DNA of 63,133 nt from positions 1-63,133 of the IMG/VR virus record IMGVR_UViG_3300013133_000004; one strand, written 5' to 3'. A model generated the notes under the pieces. That model worked only from the letters and a program-made list of their open reading frames with translations, did no database searches and was not told the DNA's origin. This stretch comes from a virus. How positions within the stretch are numbered: the first letter of the stretch is position 1; each line of letters begins with the position of its first letter. The position numbers and the translations under genes are program-made. Below are positions 34,890-44,860 of this stretch, piece after piece.

Positions 34890-36518
34890 ATGAAGACTAA
34901 ACCTACAGCGCGATTCAGCGAGCTGGCAGAAGCATGGCTGAAGCTGGACGGTAGGTCGTTCCGCTTTGATTTATACCCCATGCACCGGGCCTTTTATGAT
35001 GGGCGTTTTCGTCGCACGCTCTTCAAGACCGGTCGTCAGGTAGCAAAGTCCACTTCACTGGCGAACTTCAACATCCTGGAGTGCTCAGTCATCCCGCACT
35101 TCAAGACCATGTACGTGAGCCCACAGAAAGAGAAGACGGTTATCTTCTCTACTACGCGTGTGGCCAAGGTCATGCGCTATTCCCCGCATATCAGTCGTCG
35201 GTTCTTGACCTCAGACCTCTCGGACCGTGTTCTTCAGAAACAGTTCACGAACGGCTCCGTGATGCACTTCATGTACGCCGATGAGGACCCGGAGCGTCTG
35301 CGTAGTATCTCGTCGGACCGGAATATGTTCGACGAGGTCCAGGACATTTTGTACGACCCGGTCATCATCATCGGAAACGAGACAATGGCCAACTCCAGTT
35401 ACGGTTTCGAGACGTACGCGGGGACCCCTAAGACGATGGAGAACACCATCCAGAGTCTCTGGGAACAGAGCACGCAGTCCGAATGGGTGATGCGATGCGA
35501 CGCGTGCAACACGCACCAGTTTGTGGACTCTGCAAAGTCGATGGGCAAGGAAGGGATCATCTGTCTCAAGTGCGGAGAGTACTTGGACCCCTATACCGGG
35601 CAGTGGATCGATTTCAACCGGCCGAAAGAGATGGATTATGAGCCAGCCTTTGCGATGCACGGTTTTCATATTTCTCAGCTCATCATGCCGGCGAACCTTC
35701 CCAAGGCGTGTGCCAAGCGGGGGTTTTCAAGTGCGATTGTTGAGAGAGCGCACGAGCGGTGGACGCGCATTGTCGTGAAGATGAACGATCCGAACTACTC
35801 CCAGACACTGTTCAAGAATGAGGTCCTGGGAGTGTCGGATTCTCTAGGCGAGCGTATGATAACCAAGGAAGAGCTGGAGTCGCTTTGTGGAAACCGACAG
35901 CTCTTGCCGATTCCCAATAGCCTGCACGTTTCCGGATTCACACACATCGTGGCTGGAGTTGACTGGTCGGGCGGAGGGATGGACGGGGTTTCCCGGACGG
36001 TCTTGTGGATTTGGGGGTACCGACCGGCAGATGACAAGCTGGTTACTCTCTTCTACAAGATCTACCCGGGCATGAATCCGGTTAACTCTATCGAGGAAAT
36101 CGCGTTCACGTGTAGTGCGTACAACGTTGCGCTGGTTGTGGGTGACGCGGGAGGTGGGGCAATAGCGAACAACCTCTTGCAACAGAAGCTGGGATATCAT
36201 CGAGTGACTCAGGTGCAGTACGGAGCTCCCGCCAAGGCTCTGATCTTCAACGGAGAAGACCGTTACATAGGAAATCGGACAACCCTGATCGACAATTATT
36301 TGATGCTGCTGAAGAACAAGAGAGCGGAATTCGGCAGGCTTCAAGATATGACGATAGCGATCGAGGACATACTTAACGAATACGAGGAGCTCACGTCCTC
36401 AGGCAAAAAAGTATGGAGACACTCTCCGCAGAAATCGGATGACTGTCTCCACGCGGGTGTGTTCGGGTGGATTGCACACAAGATTATTGCCGCGGACCTG
36501 CGGTTCTACCAGCGCTAA
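34890..36518 (+). CDS. terL: large terminase subunit
   Basis: 542 aa. ATPase: Walker A KTGRQVAKST (about 46-55), Walker B RNMFDEVQDI (about 143-152). A zinc ribbon follows, MRCDACNTHQF ... CLKCGEYLD. Nuclease: AGVDWSGGG (first Asp), VVGDAGGG, and QKSDDCLHA near the C-terminus, the RNase H-like acidic residues. It translocates DNA into the prohead and cuts it. No small terminase can be pointed to here. The gene is flanked by a divergent MoxR gene and overlaps the DNA polymerase gene by 4 bp, convergently. Confidence 0.9.
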   Translation: MKTKPTARFSELAEAWLKLDGRSFRFDLYPMHRAFYDGRFRRTLFKTGRQVAKSTSLANFNILECSVIPHFKTMYVSPQKEKTVIFSTTRVAKVMRYSPHISRRFLTSDLSDRVLQKQFTNGSVMHFMYADEDPERLRSISSDRNMFDEVQDILYDPVIIIGNETMANSSYGFETYAGTPKTMENTIQSLWEQSTQSEWVMRCDACNTHQFVDSAKSMGKEGIICLKCGEYLDPYTGQWIDFNRPKEMDYEPAFAMHGFHISQLIMPANLPKACAKRGFSSAIVERAHERWTRIVVKMNDPNYSQTLFKNEVLGVSDSLGERMITKEELESLCGNRQLLPIPNSLHVSGFTHIVAGVDWSGGGMDGVSRTVLWIWGYRPADDKLVTLFYKIYPGMNPVNSIEEIAFTCSAYNVALVVGDAGGGAIANNLLQQKLGYHRVTQVQYGAPAKALIFNGEDRYIGNRTTLIDNYLMLLKNKRAEFGRLQDMTIAIEDILNEYEELTSSGKKVWRHSPQKSDDCLHAGVFGWIAHKIIAADLRFYQR

Positions 36519-39500
36519 CCTACGTCCGCCAGCTCGTCCTTGATCTCCTGCTCGATGAACGCGTCGGGGTCTTCTGCGATCTTCTCTTCTGTGTCGATGG
36601 AAGAAAGCTCGCCGTAGGACGGTCCTGCTCCGATGTCCCACTTGAAGGGGACAGGTAGCCACGGGTAGAGCTTGCCCACCTTCTTTACTCCGTAATGGTC
36701 TATCAGGTCTGCTGCCTGAGAGAGGTACTTTTTCGGGATCTCGAAGCCAATCGAGTCATGCACAGTCAGGAGGACCTGCCCGCCGAGGTCATGTCGTAAG
36801 GGTTCGTCGATATCACAGAGTACTTTCAGAACAATGTCTGAGGACGTGCTCTGGATCTTGAAGTTCACGCCTTGACGTTCGGCCTTGTTTCTCATGATGA
36901 AGGGCAGGTTGTGGATGTCCAAGCGCCGCCGACGGCCGAAGTACGTCTCTACCACTCCGATGGTACGTACCTGTTGTTTGGTCATCTCGACGTATGCTTT
37001 GATGGTCGGGAACATGCGGTCGAGTGTTTCGATGATGACCCGGGCCTGTTCTTCCGTGATCCCCACGATCGAGGAGATCTTCCCGGGGGTGGCCCCGTAG
37101 AGGATTCCGAAGACCACCCGCTTGATATTTTTGCGCAACTTTTCAAGCTGGTCTCCGTAAGTAGGATCTGTCCCGATAAGCCCCTTTTCCTTATTTCCTC
37201 TGAACTTTTCAATGGCCTGAAAGTCCGGGTAGTCCCAAGCATGGACGTCGTCGATTCCCAACAGCTCCAGGATGTTTCGGTGCTGGTCGTGCGGTATACC
37301 TGCCAGTAGGTTAGCCCGGTTGAAGATGATGGATGCGAAGTACGAGTGCGGGTCCATGCCGTCGAGGAGGGCGCGGATCAGGTTCTGGTCCATGCTGTAC
37401 GCGGCGTAGATACGTACCTCCGCGGCCTTTGCGTCGGCGTTTACGAAAATCAGATTCTCCGGGTCGGTCACGGTGAAGATCTTCTTGATGTTGTGTTTGA
37501 TCTTCTTTTCTTCTCCGTTGATGTTTACCGTGACGACTATCTTCTCCGGGATGTTCTGCATGTTTTCGTCACTGGACGACAACCTGCCGGTGCTGGTTCC
37601 CGGGATGTGATAGTTGGTGTGCAGTCTGCCGTCTTCCCCGCTCAGGGCTAGCGTGTTGGCAATGAACGTGTTCTTTGCCTTTTCCATGGCGCGGAAGAGG
37701 AGGATCTGTCGGGAAAGAGGACAGCTGTACTGGGTAACCAGTCCGCGGAGGAACTTGGCGTTTGTCGATTCCAATCCCGTGGCGGTGAGTTCGACGTCTA
37801 CCTTCCCTTTGTAACAGATGTGCTCTCCTGTTACCGGGTGCGTGTACCCCGTTCCGAACAGCAGGCTTCTCAGTTGCACAGGACTGCTCGGGTTGAATTC
37901 TTCTCCGAGCACTCGGGGGACCATCTGGTTGATTTCGATTCTGGCATTGAGCATGGTCTGTCCCATGTCTATAGCCAGGTCCTGTGCGTAGTCCCGGTCT
38001 ACCTTGATGCCCCGCAGTTCGATATCTGCCAGTATCTTCGTTAGGGGGACTACGTGTCCGCGCATTAACGTTATCAAGGGTCGAGGATCAGTAGTACCTG
38101 CTTGTGCAATTCTCCTGAAGTGCGGGCTGATGGCCAGTTTTGCGCGATTATTAGACAGCTGCATGTCCTCTTCCCCGAATCTCTGGAGCTGTAGCAATCC
38201 CAGTTGACGGGTAACGTCTGCGTCGATGGCTCCATACTTGTTCAGGTCGTCGAGGGAAATGTCGATGAAGCCGCGGTCCTTACGCAAGCGCTTCTCGGCG
38301 CTGCTCTCCTTCTTCTCAGGAGCCGTAGCCTCGTCCAGTTGACGGTCCGTCTGGTTGAGGAGATCGTGGATCTTGTCCTCGTATCCTGCGTACTTCGGGA
38401 AGTACGTTGCCACGATCTCTTTCAAACCATAGAACTTCTTCTTGTCCTCGTTCAGGAGGTGTTCCCCGCACATCGTGTCCCACTTCAGGTTTTCGACGGT
38501 CAGGTTCTTTCGTGTGAGCACCTTGATGTCAAACTTGCCGTTGTGGAAAATCTTAGGCTTCCGGCAGATCAATAGCCGGCGAATCGCAGGGAGTACTTCT
38601 TCAAAAGTCCAAGTAGTCTCTGGGTGCTCCAGGGGGATAGATGCTGCTTTTCCTGTATCCCAGGCAACCGTCAGGCTGAGGACCTTCAACTGTTCCCTGT
38701 GCGCAAACAGAGTGTTCGTTTCCGTATCCAGGGATATTGCGTGCGTCCTTGGGTCTTTACCAGGTAAAGAGTACGCGATGATCTCGTCTACCAGGTCTTC
38801 CACCTCCTGCACCGTTTTAGGGAACCGGTAGTCCTTTATGATGTCATCTACCGTTACCTGTGTTTCTACAGGTATGTTCTCACTGACTCTCCAGGCGATC
38901 TCCAGGAAGTTTGCCATGTGGGCTTTAACCACTTCGTAATACCCAGTCTTCGTGGCCAGCTGTCTCTTGGACAGGGACGGGTAGACAAGTACCTGTCGAC
39001 CCTTGATCGTGGTCTCCAGTAGCTTGCCCTGTACATTGCTGTATTTCTGCGCCCGAATACCAAGGGCCTTCAGGACTTCCCCGCCCATGGCGAAGATAAC
39101 GATGGGGCGGTCGGGTTTGGCCAGCGTTAACAGTTCGTCGATCAGCAACTCAGAACAACAGTCGATCATCTTACCTGTAGGTTTAGGTATCCACACATTC
39201 GTGCACCGTGTTGCGTAGGTGTACCGGACGTAGAGTCCGGAGTACCTTGCGGCGCTGGCCTCGCGCAACTCGTCGAAAATGTTCCTGACCGATCGTTCAA
39301 TGTCGAGGACCCACCCGACATGACGATCGGCCCGGCCGGACACCACGATGCTGTGTGGGCTGTCGGCTACGCAGAAGAAATCTGCGGTGCCGGGGTCTTC
39401 CACACCATTTCCGTGATAGTAATGTGCCTTCTGGTAAGCCTGACATTTTGGACAGGAGCTTCCAGGATAGGCGTCGGGTCCGCAGAGATCACAGGCTAGA

Positions 39501-39553
39501 GGCTCAGTCGAATTCGTTGTCGTAGGTTTTGGTTGCGACTTCTTTTTCGGCAT
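36515..39553 (-). CDS. family A DNA polymerase fused to N-terminal UDG-like domain
   Basis: 1012 aa. The N-terminus has a zinc-ribbon-like CDLCGPDAY...CPKCQ (about 20-38) followed by a region (about 55-230) reading like a family 4 uracil-DNA glycosylase fold (FFCVADSP, CTNVWIPKP, FAMGGEVLKALGI, VYPSLSKRQLA). The usual catalytic residues look degenerate, so it may be structural. Next is a 3'-5' exonuclease: SLDTETNTL, KIFHNGKFDI, YGAIDADVTRQL. The polymerase: NADAKAAEVRIYA (motif A), KRVVFGILYGATPG (motif B, with Phe), and LLTVHDSIGFEI (motif C; the usual HDE Glu is Ser). It replicates phage DNA. It overlaps the primase gene by 50 bp at its start. Confidence 0.85.
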   Translation of the reverse strand: MPKKKSQPKPTTTNSTEPLACDLCGPDAYPGSSCPKCQAYQKAHYYHGNGVEDPGTADFFCVADSPHSIVVSGRADRHVGWVLDIERSVRNIFDELREASAARYSGLYVRYTYATRCTNVWIPKPTGKMIDCCSELLIDELLTLAKPDRPIVIFAMGGEVLKALGIRAQKYSNVQGKLLETTIKGRQVLVYPSLSKRQLATKTGYYEVVKAHMANFLEIAWRVSENIPVETQVTVDDIIKDYRFPKTVQEVEDLVDEIIAYSLPGKDPRTHAISLDTETNTLFAHREQLKVLSLTVAWDTGKAASIPLEHPETTWTFEEVLPAIRRLLICRKPKIFHNGKFDIKVLTRKNLTVENLKWDTMCGEHLLNEDKKKFYGLKEIVATYFPKYAGYEDKIHDLLNQTDRQLDEATAPEKKESSAEKRLRKDRGFIDISLDDLNKYGAIDADVTRQLGLLQLQRFGEEDMQLSNNRAKLAISPHFRRIAQAGTTDPRPLITLMRGHVVPLTKILADIELRGIKVDRDYAQDLAIDMGQTMLNARIEINQMVPRVLGEEFNPSSPVQLRSLLFGTGYTHPVTGEHICYKGKVDVELTATGLESTNAKFLRGLVTQYSCPLSRQILLFRAMEKAKNTFIANTLALSGEDGRLHTNYHIPGTSTGRLSSSDENMQNIPEKIVVTVNINGEEKKIKHNIKKIFTVTDPENLIFVNADAKAAEVRIYAAYSMDQNLIRALLDGMDPHSYFASIIFNRANLLAGIPHDQHRNILELLGIDDVHAWDYPDFQAIEKFRGNKEKGLIGTDPTYGDQLEKLRKNIKRVVFGILYGATPGKISSIVGITEEQARVIIETLDRMFPTIKAYVEMTKQQVRTIGVVETYFGRRRRLDIHNLPFIMRNKAERQGVNFKIQSTSSDIVLKVLCDIDEPLRHDLGGQVLLTVHDSIGFEIPKKYLSQAADLIDHYGVKKVGKLYPWLPVPFKWDIGAGPSYGELSSIDTEEKIAEDPDAFIEQEIKDELADVG

Positions 39554-42500
39554 CTTTGTTCTCCGTTGCGGGCGTGTTCACGGAAGCCTTCGCCGCGTTT
39601 GCGATGACGTTGCCCTCGACGAGCCAGCGGTCAGCGTGTACGACTACGACGTCTTCCGGGTGAATCCCCGCACCAATGTACGGAGTTGAGCGTTCGATGA
39701 TGTTGGCGCGTGCGACTTCCGCGTTGGAGAGCGCCAAGCGGTGACGTCCCAGCACCTCCTTCAGCCGGGTGCCGGTCATAGATCCGCGGTATCTGTAGTG
39801 TGGAGGTAGGAGTTTTGTGATGACCTGTTCCACCACCAACATCAATGTCTGCGTAGTGCGATCATAGTAGATACCGCAGCCTGCTGTGTTGATCTCTTCG
39901 CGCTTTTCCGGATTCGCCAGGAGGTGCGCAACAGACACTTGGGTTTTGGTAGTGTCCTGGAAGATCACAGAATTGAAGAGCATGGTTTTCAGGTAGTTCT
40001 CGGATTCACTGACGTTGGCTGCCCGCTGGATGGTGGAGGTGTTCTGGTCGATGAACTTCAGGAAGAAAGTCTCCCAGTCTAACCCCAGGTACTTCATGAT
40101 GGCCAGCGCACCGAACAGAGAAGACGCGTAGCGCTGTTCTACGTTGACGTTAGCCTTCGCTTGCAGCCGGGTAAACGACTCGTCGATTTCCTGGTAGTGT
40201 TCCAGGATCTTCGGAACGAGGGGATACATGCACACGGCCAGACGTTTTGCGACGTCCCGGATTCCGTGTACTCCGAATTCTCTTCGCAGGATAGTCTCTG
40301 GCTTGTCCCGTCCTTCGACCTTGTTGGTTTCGATGATGAGGAGGCGGTTAAGGTCCTGAGGCTTTTCGGCCCCGGAGATGGCGGCGAACATCATGGGCAG
40401 GCGGTAATGTGCCTGCTCAGTGCCCCCGCCCTGTTTGGCGATGACGCGATGTGCGTCGTTGGTCACAAGACCGCGAACGAGTTCCAGGATCTTGCGGACG
40501 TGGTCGGCCTTCTCGCCGTTGGTGTATTCGAATTCGTCGAGAACCATGAGGCGACTGTCGGCTTGTGCGTCACGGAAGACACCAACGGCGGTGAAGTTAT
40601 CCCACCCGTGTGAGCAGTACAGCAAGCGCAGAGCCGGGTAGCTGATGCCGCAGAATGCTGCCATGAGGTTCGATTTGCCTGAAGACGACTCTCCTGTGAC
40701 GAAGAGCAATAGCTGTCGCGGGAAAGCGTTCATGATAGGCATGGCCATCATGATACCCGCCAGCAATGTGGCGGTAGTTTCGTGGTTCTTGAACTTGAAG
40801 CCCACGCTGAAGTACTTCTCCAAATCGTGGAAGAGCTTCAGAGCATCGACTTTCTTTCCGTCTTCGAGGACTTGCGGAGTGAGCCCCCCGGGAAACCAAG
40901 GTATACGGTCGTCAGACGGGATGTCGAAGATGATGTTATTCTCTGCCGGACCTTCGAGCTCGCGGAAAGTACAGTCGTCAACATCACGTTCGACGGCGAA
41001 GATCTTCGACCCGCAGACTATGTATTCCAATATGCGCTCTTCGTAGTCCTTGATGTAGTGGTAGCCCTGCCGGTACTTGGGGACGGAATCGTAATCGGGT
41101 ACGCCTTGTGCTAGGTTGTCCAATGCATTCCTCATGTGGCTGCGGATGAACTTGTCGAGGCGCTGCATTACCAGCCCATCGGTGTTCTCCGGGGTTTCTA
41201 CGAAGGATGGGAATCCTACGTGTTCTTTGATGAACTGGTAGGGCATGCCGAACATCGGTGCCAGTTCCTGCATCAATGAATCGCTAGAGTCGAGGCGGAT
41301 TCGTCTCAACTGCTGGTTCTGTTTGTCGTAGCAGTGCAGGAAGCGCCCTCCACTAGCCTGATACTGCGTGGCGATGACAAACAGTTTTTCCCGCAGGACA
41401 TCTGTGCAACTGGCAATAAAGCCCAGCTCAGAGTCCTCGCGCTTGATGATCTCCTGCTTCAACAGGGAAGGAGAGATGCTCGGGTATATCCTGTTGATCT
41501 CCTCCGTGTAGAAAGAGCAGTCCAGTTGATTCCTGAGATACTTGCCGTGCTTGGCAGCCTTTTCTAGTCGTTCTCGGAGGTCATCTTCAGATATCGCGTC
41601 GATTTCTTCCTGTGCGAGAGACACCGCCCAGCGCCATGCCGGGGTGAAGTATTTCGTGGTCTTCCAGATGGCGTTTTCTGTCGTGTCCGTCCCGAGCTTG
41701 ATGATTGCCTCGTCGAGGTCGGTAGCAGGTACGAGTTGATCCCAGCCCTCATGGGTGAAAACGGAGCAGTTGAGTGTTCTCGTCTTTTCGATCCATTCCT
41801 GGGCAACGTTATCCCCGCTGTTGTTCGGAGCATCCCCGATGAGGAACGCGCGAGATACGCCACACCCTTTCAAGATCGGTTCGATGTGTGCGGACCCTCC
41901 TTTCCCTCCGACGGAGAATAACGGGAATGAGGCGGACCCCTTTTCTAGCCAGCGGGCCATGAAGGACATGACGTCCATTTCCCCTTCGGTGAGGTAGACT
42001 GCTTCGGCGTGTGATTTAGGGTCCGTGAAGTCTCGGTATAACTGCCATCCGAGACCGTAGAGTCCCAGCAAGTCTTCGAACTCATCATCGATGATAACGA
42101 AGTCCTTGGGCTTTCGGTTGTGTGGCACGCGGAGTTTGATCCTGCCGATCTCTGTAGGAGTGGCGTGCAGAGGCCACACGACGGCTCCACAGTACTTGGA
42201 ATCCTTGAACGTATTTTCCAGGTACTTCACCGCGGGTTCGGCCAGAGAAACTGGAACGGGGGCCGCCGGATTCTTCTTCTGGTATTCGATGTCGATCTTG
42301 TACTGGTCGGTGATGCGTGAAGCTAGGAGCGTGAGCGGCGGCATGATGCCTACGGGCAGGGCGTGCAAGACGTCCTTGTTGATGCCCCGCTGGTTGATCA
42401 GCCAATCCAGAGCAGCAGCCGCGTACTCGTGGTCCTTCGGACTAGCGAGGGCGTCGCACATGAGCTGGTGAGTCGCGTCATAGATTGCTCTCTTGGTTGC

Positions 42501-42890
42501 CTGGTTGACGCGCTGTGCCTCCAGCTCGGCGGCCATCTTCTTTCCCAGGAAGGACATCCCTGCCTTTTCCTGGAGGTATTGAAGAGCCTCGCCTTCGGTG
42601 CAATCCATGAAGTGCGCGAGGAGTGTGATCGGATTCTGCGTGTGGTATTTGCACCCCATGCAGAATGCGAAGCCTTTTTCCGTGAAGATGTGGAAAGAGG
42701 GGGACGTGTCCGCGTGCTGTGGGTTGATGCACAAGCCTTTCAAAGTTGTGCTGTTTACGTATGCGAAGCGGTGGGTAGGCTTGTACGCTTTGGCGATGTC
42801 CAGCCATTTGGCTGAACCTAGATTGCGCCAGATTCGGTGTAGCTGTTCGCGTGTGAGACCGCGCTTTGTCTTATCTTCCTTCTTCGCCAT
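39504..42890 (-). CDS. DnaG-type primase fused to ATPase/helicase-like domain
   Basis: 1128 aa. Residues about 50-100 form a zinc-binding motif (CINPQHADTSPS ... FCMGCKYH). A TOPRIM domain follows near 290-360 (VYLTEGEMDVMSF; RAFLIGDAP). The C-terminal half carries a Walker A LLFVTGESSSGKSN (around residue 730) and RLMVLDEFEYTNGE, so it is an ATPase that probably unwinds or loads DNA at the fork. It lies directly upstream of the DNA polymerase gene and overlaps the RecB-like gene by 20 bp. A combined primase-helicase is the likely role; the exact helicase superfamily is unsure. Confidence 0.8.
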   Translation of the reverse strand: MAKKEDKTKRGLTREQLHRIWRNLGSAKWLDIAKAYKPTHRFAYVNSTTLKGLCINPQHADTSPSFHIFTEKGFAFCMGCKYHTQNPITLLAHFMDCTEGEALQYLQEKAGMSFLGKKMAAELEAQRVNQATKRAIYDATHQLMCDALASPKDHEYAAAALDWLINQRGINKDVLHALPVGIMPPLTLLASRITDQYKIDIEYQKKNPAAPVPVSLAEPAVKYLENTFKDSKYCGAVVWPLHATPTEIGRIKLRVPHNRKPKDFVIIDDEFEDLLGLYGLGWQLYRDFTDPKSHAEAVYLTEGEMDVMSFMARWLEKGSASFPLFSVGGKGGSAHIEPILKGCGVSRAFLIGDAPNNSGDNVAQEWIEKTRTLNCSVFTHEGWDQLVPATDLDEAIIKLGTDTTENAIWKTTKYFTPAWRWAVSLAQEEIDAISEDDLRERLEKAAKHGKYLRNQLDCSFYTEEINRIYPSISPSLLKQEIIKREDSELGFIASCTDVLREKLFVIATQYQASGGRFLHCYDKQNQQLRRIRLDSSDSLMQELAPMFGMPYQFIKEHVGFPSFVETPENTDGLVMQRLDKFIRSHMRNALDNLAQGVPDYDSVPKYRQGYHYIKDYEERILEYIVCGSKIFAVERDVDDCTFRELEGPAENNIIFDIPSDDRIPWFPGGLTPQVLEDGKKVDALKLFHDLEKYFSVGFKFKNHETTATLLAGIMMAMPIMNAFPRQLLLFVTGESSSGKSNLMAAFCGISYPALRLLYCSHGWDNFTAVGVFRDAQADSRLMVLDEFEYTNGEKADHVRKILELVRGLVTNDAHRVIAKQGGGTEQAHYRLPMMFAAISGAEKPQDLNRLLIIETNKVEGRDKPETILRREFGVHGIRDVAKRLAVCMYPLVPKILEHYQEIDESFTRLQAKANVNVEQRYASSLFGALAIMKYLGLDWETFFLKFIDQNTSTIQRAANVSESENYLKTMLFNSVIFQDTTKTQVSVAHLLANPEKREEINTAGCGIYYDRTTQTLMLVVEQVITKLLPPHYRYRGSMTGTRLKEVLGRHRLALSNAEVARANIIERSTPYIGAGIHPEDVVVVHADRWLVEGNVIANAAKASVNTPATENKDAEKEVATKTYDNEFD

Positions 42891-43659
42891 TCAGACACCC
42901 GTCTTGGTAGTCACAAAAACGGCACCACCAGCCGGTTCTTCTCTCTTCCAGGGTTGCAATGCTCGATGCGATGTCGTTCATGTAGCCCATTACTTTGTTG
43001 TAAAGGGGTTCGAGGTCTGCGACATCCGTCAACGCACTAGTCTTGATGCTCGCATCCGACACGTAGTGGATGCCGGTAACCATCCCGGTGATCGTCGGGT
43101 GTGATGCACGAAGAAGAAGTCGGTAGAAGTCGAACTGTGCGTTGTAGTGACTGAACTCCCGGTGCTTTCCGGTCTTGTGGTCGAGTACGACTATGTGTGG
43201 CTGTTGTCGAACAAACAGCGCGAGGTCGACGACACCTCGGATGAAGGCGTGGTCGTTGTCGAAGAACTTTACGGGTTTTCCGGAGATGTCGATTGCGTAC
43301 TGCCGTTCCGTGATTGACTCCCGGATGTCGTGCTTCTTCAGGTAGCTGTGGTACTTGACGAGAAACGCTGTAATGGCTGGGCGGTAGCCGAGAAGTTCGT
43401 CTATTTCCTCGCTCGTCAGCTTGCAGTCCACAATCGCGAACTCGAAACACGCATCAAGGTTACGTCCTGTGACCGCGTACTGAAGTACCGCGTGCGCGGC
43501 TTTTCCGATGACCAGTGCCTTGTTTACCGGCCGGTCGATCTTCATTTTCTTGACGTAGTTGAATTTGAATTTGTAAGGACACTGTTTGAGAGTGTCGATC
43601 TTACTCACGGACCAGGGACGGTGCTGCTCAATCAGAGCGAGCGGGGTTTCCAGTGCCAT
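42871..43659 (-). CDS. PD-(D/E)XK nuclease, RecB/Cas4-like
   Basis: 262 aa. The ATG at 43659 (GGAGG 8 nt before it) is preferred over an upstream start that lies in the terminator hairpin. Motifs: SVSKIDTLKQCPYKFKFNY (first Cys plus nuclease helix), RGVVDLALF and VVLDHKTGKH (catalytic Asp and Asp-x-Lys), YNAQFDFYRLLL (QxxxY-like helix), and a C-terminal WWCRFCDYQDGC set completing a four-Cys Fe-S site, as in Cas4/AddB-type enzymes. It should resect DNA ends or act as a 5'-3' exonuclease in recombination. It is followed by the primase gene with overlap. Confidence 0.8.
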   Translation of the reverse strand: MALETPLALIEQHRPWSVSKIDTLKQCPYKFKFNYVKKMKIDRPVNKALVIGKAAHAVLQYAVTGRNLDACFEFAIVDCKLTSEEIDELLGYRPAITAFLVKYHSYLKKHDIRESITERQYAIDISGKPVKFFDNDHAFIRGVVDLALFVRQQPHIVVLDHKTGKHREFSHYNAQFDFYRLLLRASHPTITGMVTGIHYVSDASIKTSALTDVADLEPLYNKVMGYMNDIASSIATLEERRTGWWCRFCDYQDGCLNGEEGR

Positions 43660-43680
43660 GTGTGCCTCCGCGATTCTGAA

Positions 43681-43725
43681 AATAAAAAGCAGTGCGAGTG
43701 AGAGGCGTAAACGCCCCCCACTCGC
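43681..43725 (-). terminator. rho-independent terminator on minus strand
   Basis: On the minus strand, GCGAGTG-GGGGGCG-TTTA-CGCC-TCTCACTCGC forms a long stem (43694-43725), followed by a T-rich tract (complement of AATAAAAA at 43681-43688). It lies between the 351-aa zinc-site gene and the RecB-like gene, so it would partly uncouple them. Confidence 0.7.
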
Positions 43726-43734
43726 GCGTTTCAA

Positions 43735-44790
43735 TCATCGGTTCAGATCAGCCGGAGGTGTATCGTCGAAGTCATAGCCGGAAGCCGGCTTGGTGTCTCC
43801 GGGCAACACGCCCACGTTGGTGGTTGCGGCCGAGCCGAGTTCGGCCATCACACGTGCTGCGCGGCGGTACGAGAACGAAATGCCCGGGAGGATGAAGTCG
43901 TGATCGGTGATGCTGCTCAGAGCGTTGCACAGATCGTAGACATTCTCTTCCGTGTAGTCGCCGACTTCGGTGCGCATCTCGAACCAGCGGCGACGCTCCT
44001 TCTCGTTCTTCTTCTCCTCCGCGGAGATCTTGTAGGATTTGATCCACGGGAGGCGGGTCTTGCGCACGAGACGCATCAGCTGGCGTCCGGCGGGTTCGGA
44101 GGTGCGGGCGAACCGCACGAGTACGAGTTCCTTCAGGTCCTTGGTGAGCATGAAGGCGCCGCAGTCGTCGCTGCACAGTTGCTTCTTGCCGTCGCGCCAC
44201 GGGAGGTGTGGGCAGGAGTCGCAGTCGCCGTAGTTGCTGCCGACCTTCCGGTCCATCGACTGGCACTGCGGGATGCGGGCGTTTTCTTCCCGCTCGCCCC
44301 ACATCGTGCGTCCCTGCCAGATGAGGACGACGATACCCTCGAACACGGAACCGACGTTTTCCTTGCTGGTCAGGTAGTACTGTCCGGGGTTGCAGTTGGA
44401 GGGCCTGTTCGGGTCGGTACCGGTGCCCTGGTAGAGCCGCAGCTCCACCATGTCGAGCTTCGCGTCGGCCGCGTAGATGCCTTTGCGAACCGGAGACAAG
44501 CGCTCGAAGATCCCGTTGATGTTTTCGGCGAGGTCTTCCGGGAGCTTGTCGATGATTTCCTGAAGCTGACGAGGAGAAGGCATGTCCTTTTCGGCCATCT
44601 CGATGCGGTCTCGGTATTGTGCGATGAAGCGGTCGTTGCTTTCTGCGAGCTTTGTGAAGTACGGAGTCACCGCGACTGCGGTATCCGTCTTCGCGATTTC
44701 CATCTGCGCCTCAGGCGCAGGTGCCGGGGTTTCCGGTACGGGGGTAGACGTGGGTTCGGTGCCGTCAGGCGTGTTTTTGTTCTTTGCCAT
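43735..44790 (-). CDS. zinc-site phage protein, possible ssDNA-binding protein
   Basis: 351 aa. The N-terminus is Pro/Thr-rich and disordered. Around residues 180-210 lies the pattern CQSMDRKVG...GDCDSCPHLPW...CSDDCGAF, a four-to-six Cys zinc site, with a following segment LVLVRFARTSEPAGRQLMRL. This pattern of Cys-DG-like-C-C-W-C is one I have seen in phage proteins of unknown function near replication genes. The last residues are acidic (GYDFDDTPPADLNR), as in ssDNA-binding proteins. Its own promoter-like element upstream and terminator downstream suggest high expression. The SSB assignment is a hypothesis. Confidence 0.45.
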   Translation of the reverse strand: MAKNKNTPDGTEPTSTPVPETPAPAPEAQMEIAKTDTAVAVTPYFTKLAESNDRFIAQYRDRIEMAEKDMPSPRQLQEIIDKLPEDLAENINGIFERLSPVRKGIYAADAKLDMVELRLYQGTGTDPNRPSNCNPGQYYLTSKENVGSVFEGIVVLIWQGRTMWGEREENARIPQCQSMDRKVGSNYGDCDSCPHLPWRDGKKQLCSDDCGAFMLTKDLKELVLVRFARTSEPAGRQLMRLVRKTRLPWIKSYKISAEEKKNEKERRRWFEMRTEVGDYTEENVYDLCNALSSITDHDFILPGISFSYRRAARVMAELGSAATTNVGVLPGDTKPASGYDFDDTPPADLNR

Positions 44791-44829
44791 GTATCTCTCG
44801 CTCCTCTGTTGTTTGTGGCTGCGGGGTTA

Positions 44830-44859
44830 ACGATATCGGATCTTCGGCGGGAAAGTAAA
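44830..44859 (-). promoter_or_regulatory. candidate promoter TTTACT-18-TATCGT
   Basis: On the minus strand TTTACT (complement of 44854-44859) and TATCGT (complement of 44830-44835) are spaced by 18 bp, upstream of the 351-aa gene, with ribosome site AGAGGAG closer to the ATG. The -35 equals that at 31789. Confidence 0.4.
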
Positions 44860-44860
44860 C

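Noticed and set aside
33658-34893. Plus-strand open frame of 411 codons opposite the MoxR gene
   Set aside because: MoxR motifs are clear on the minus strand; the plus frame is a shadow without ribosome site.
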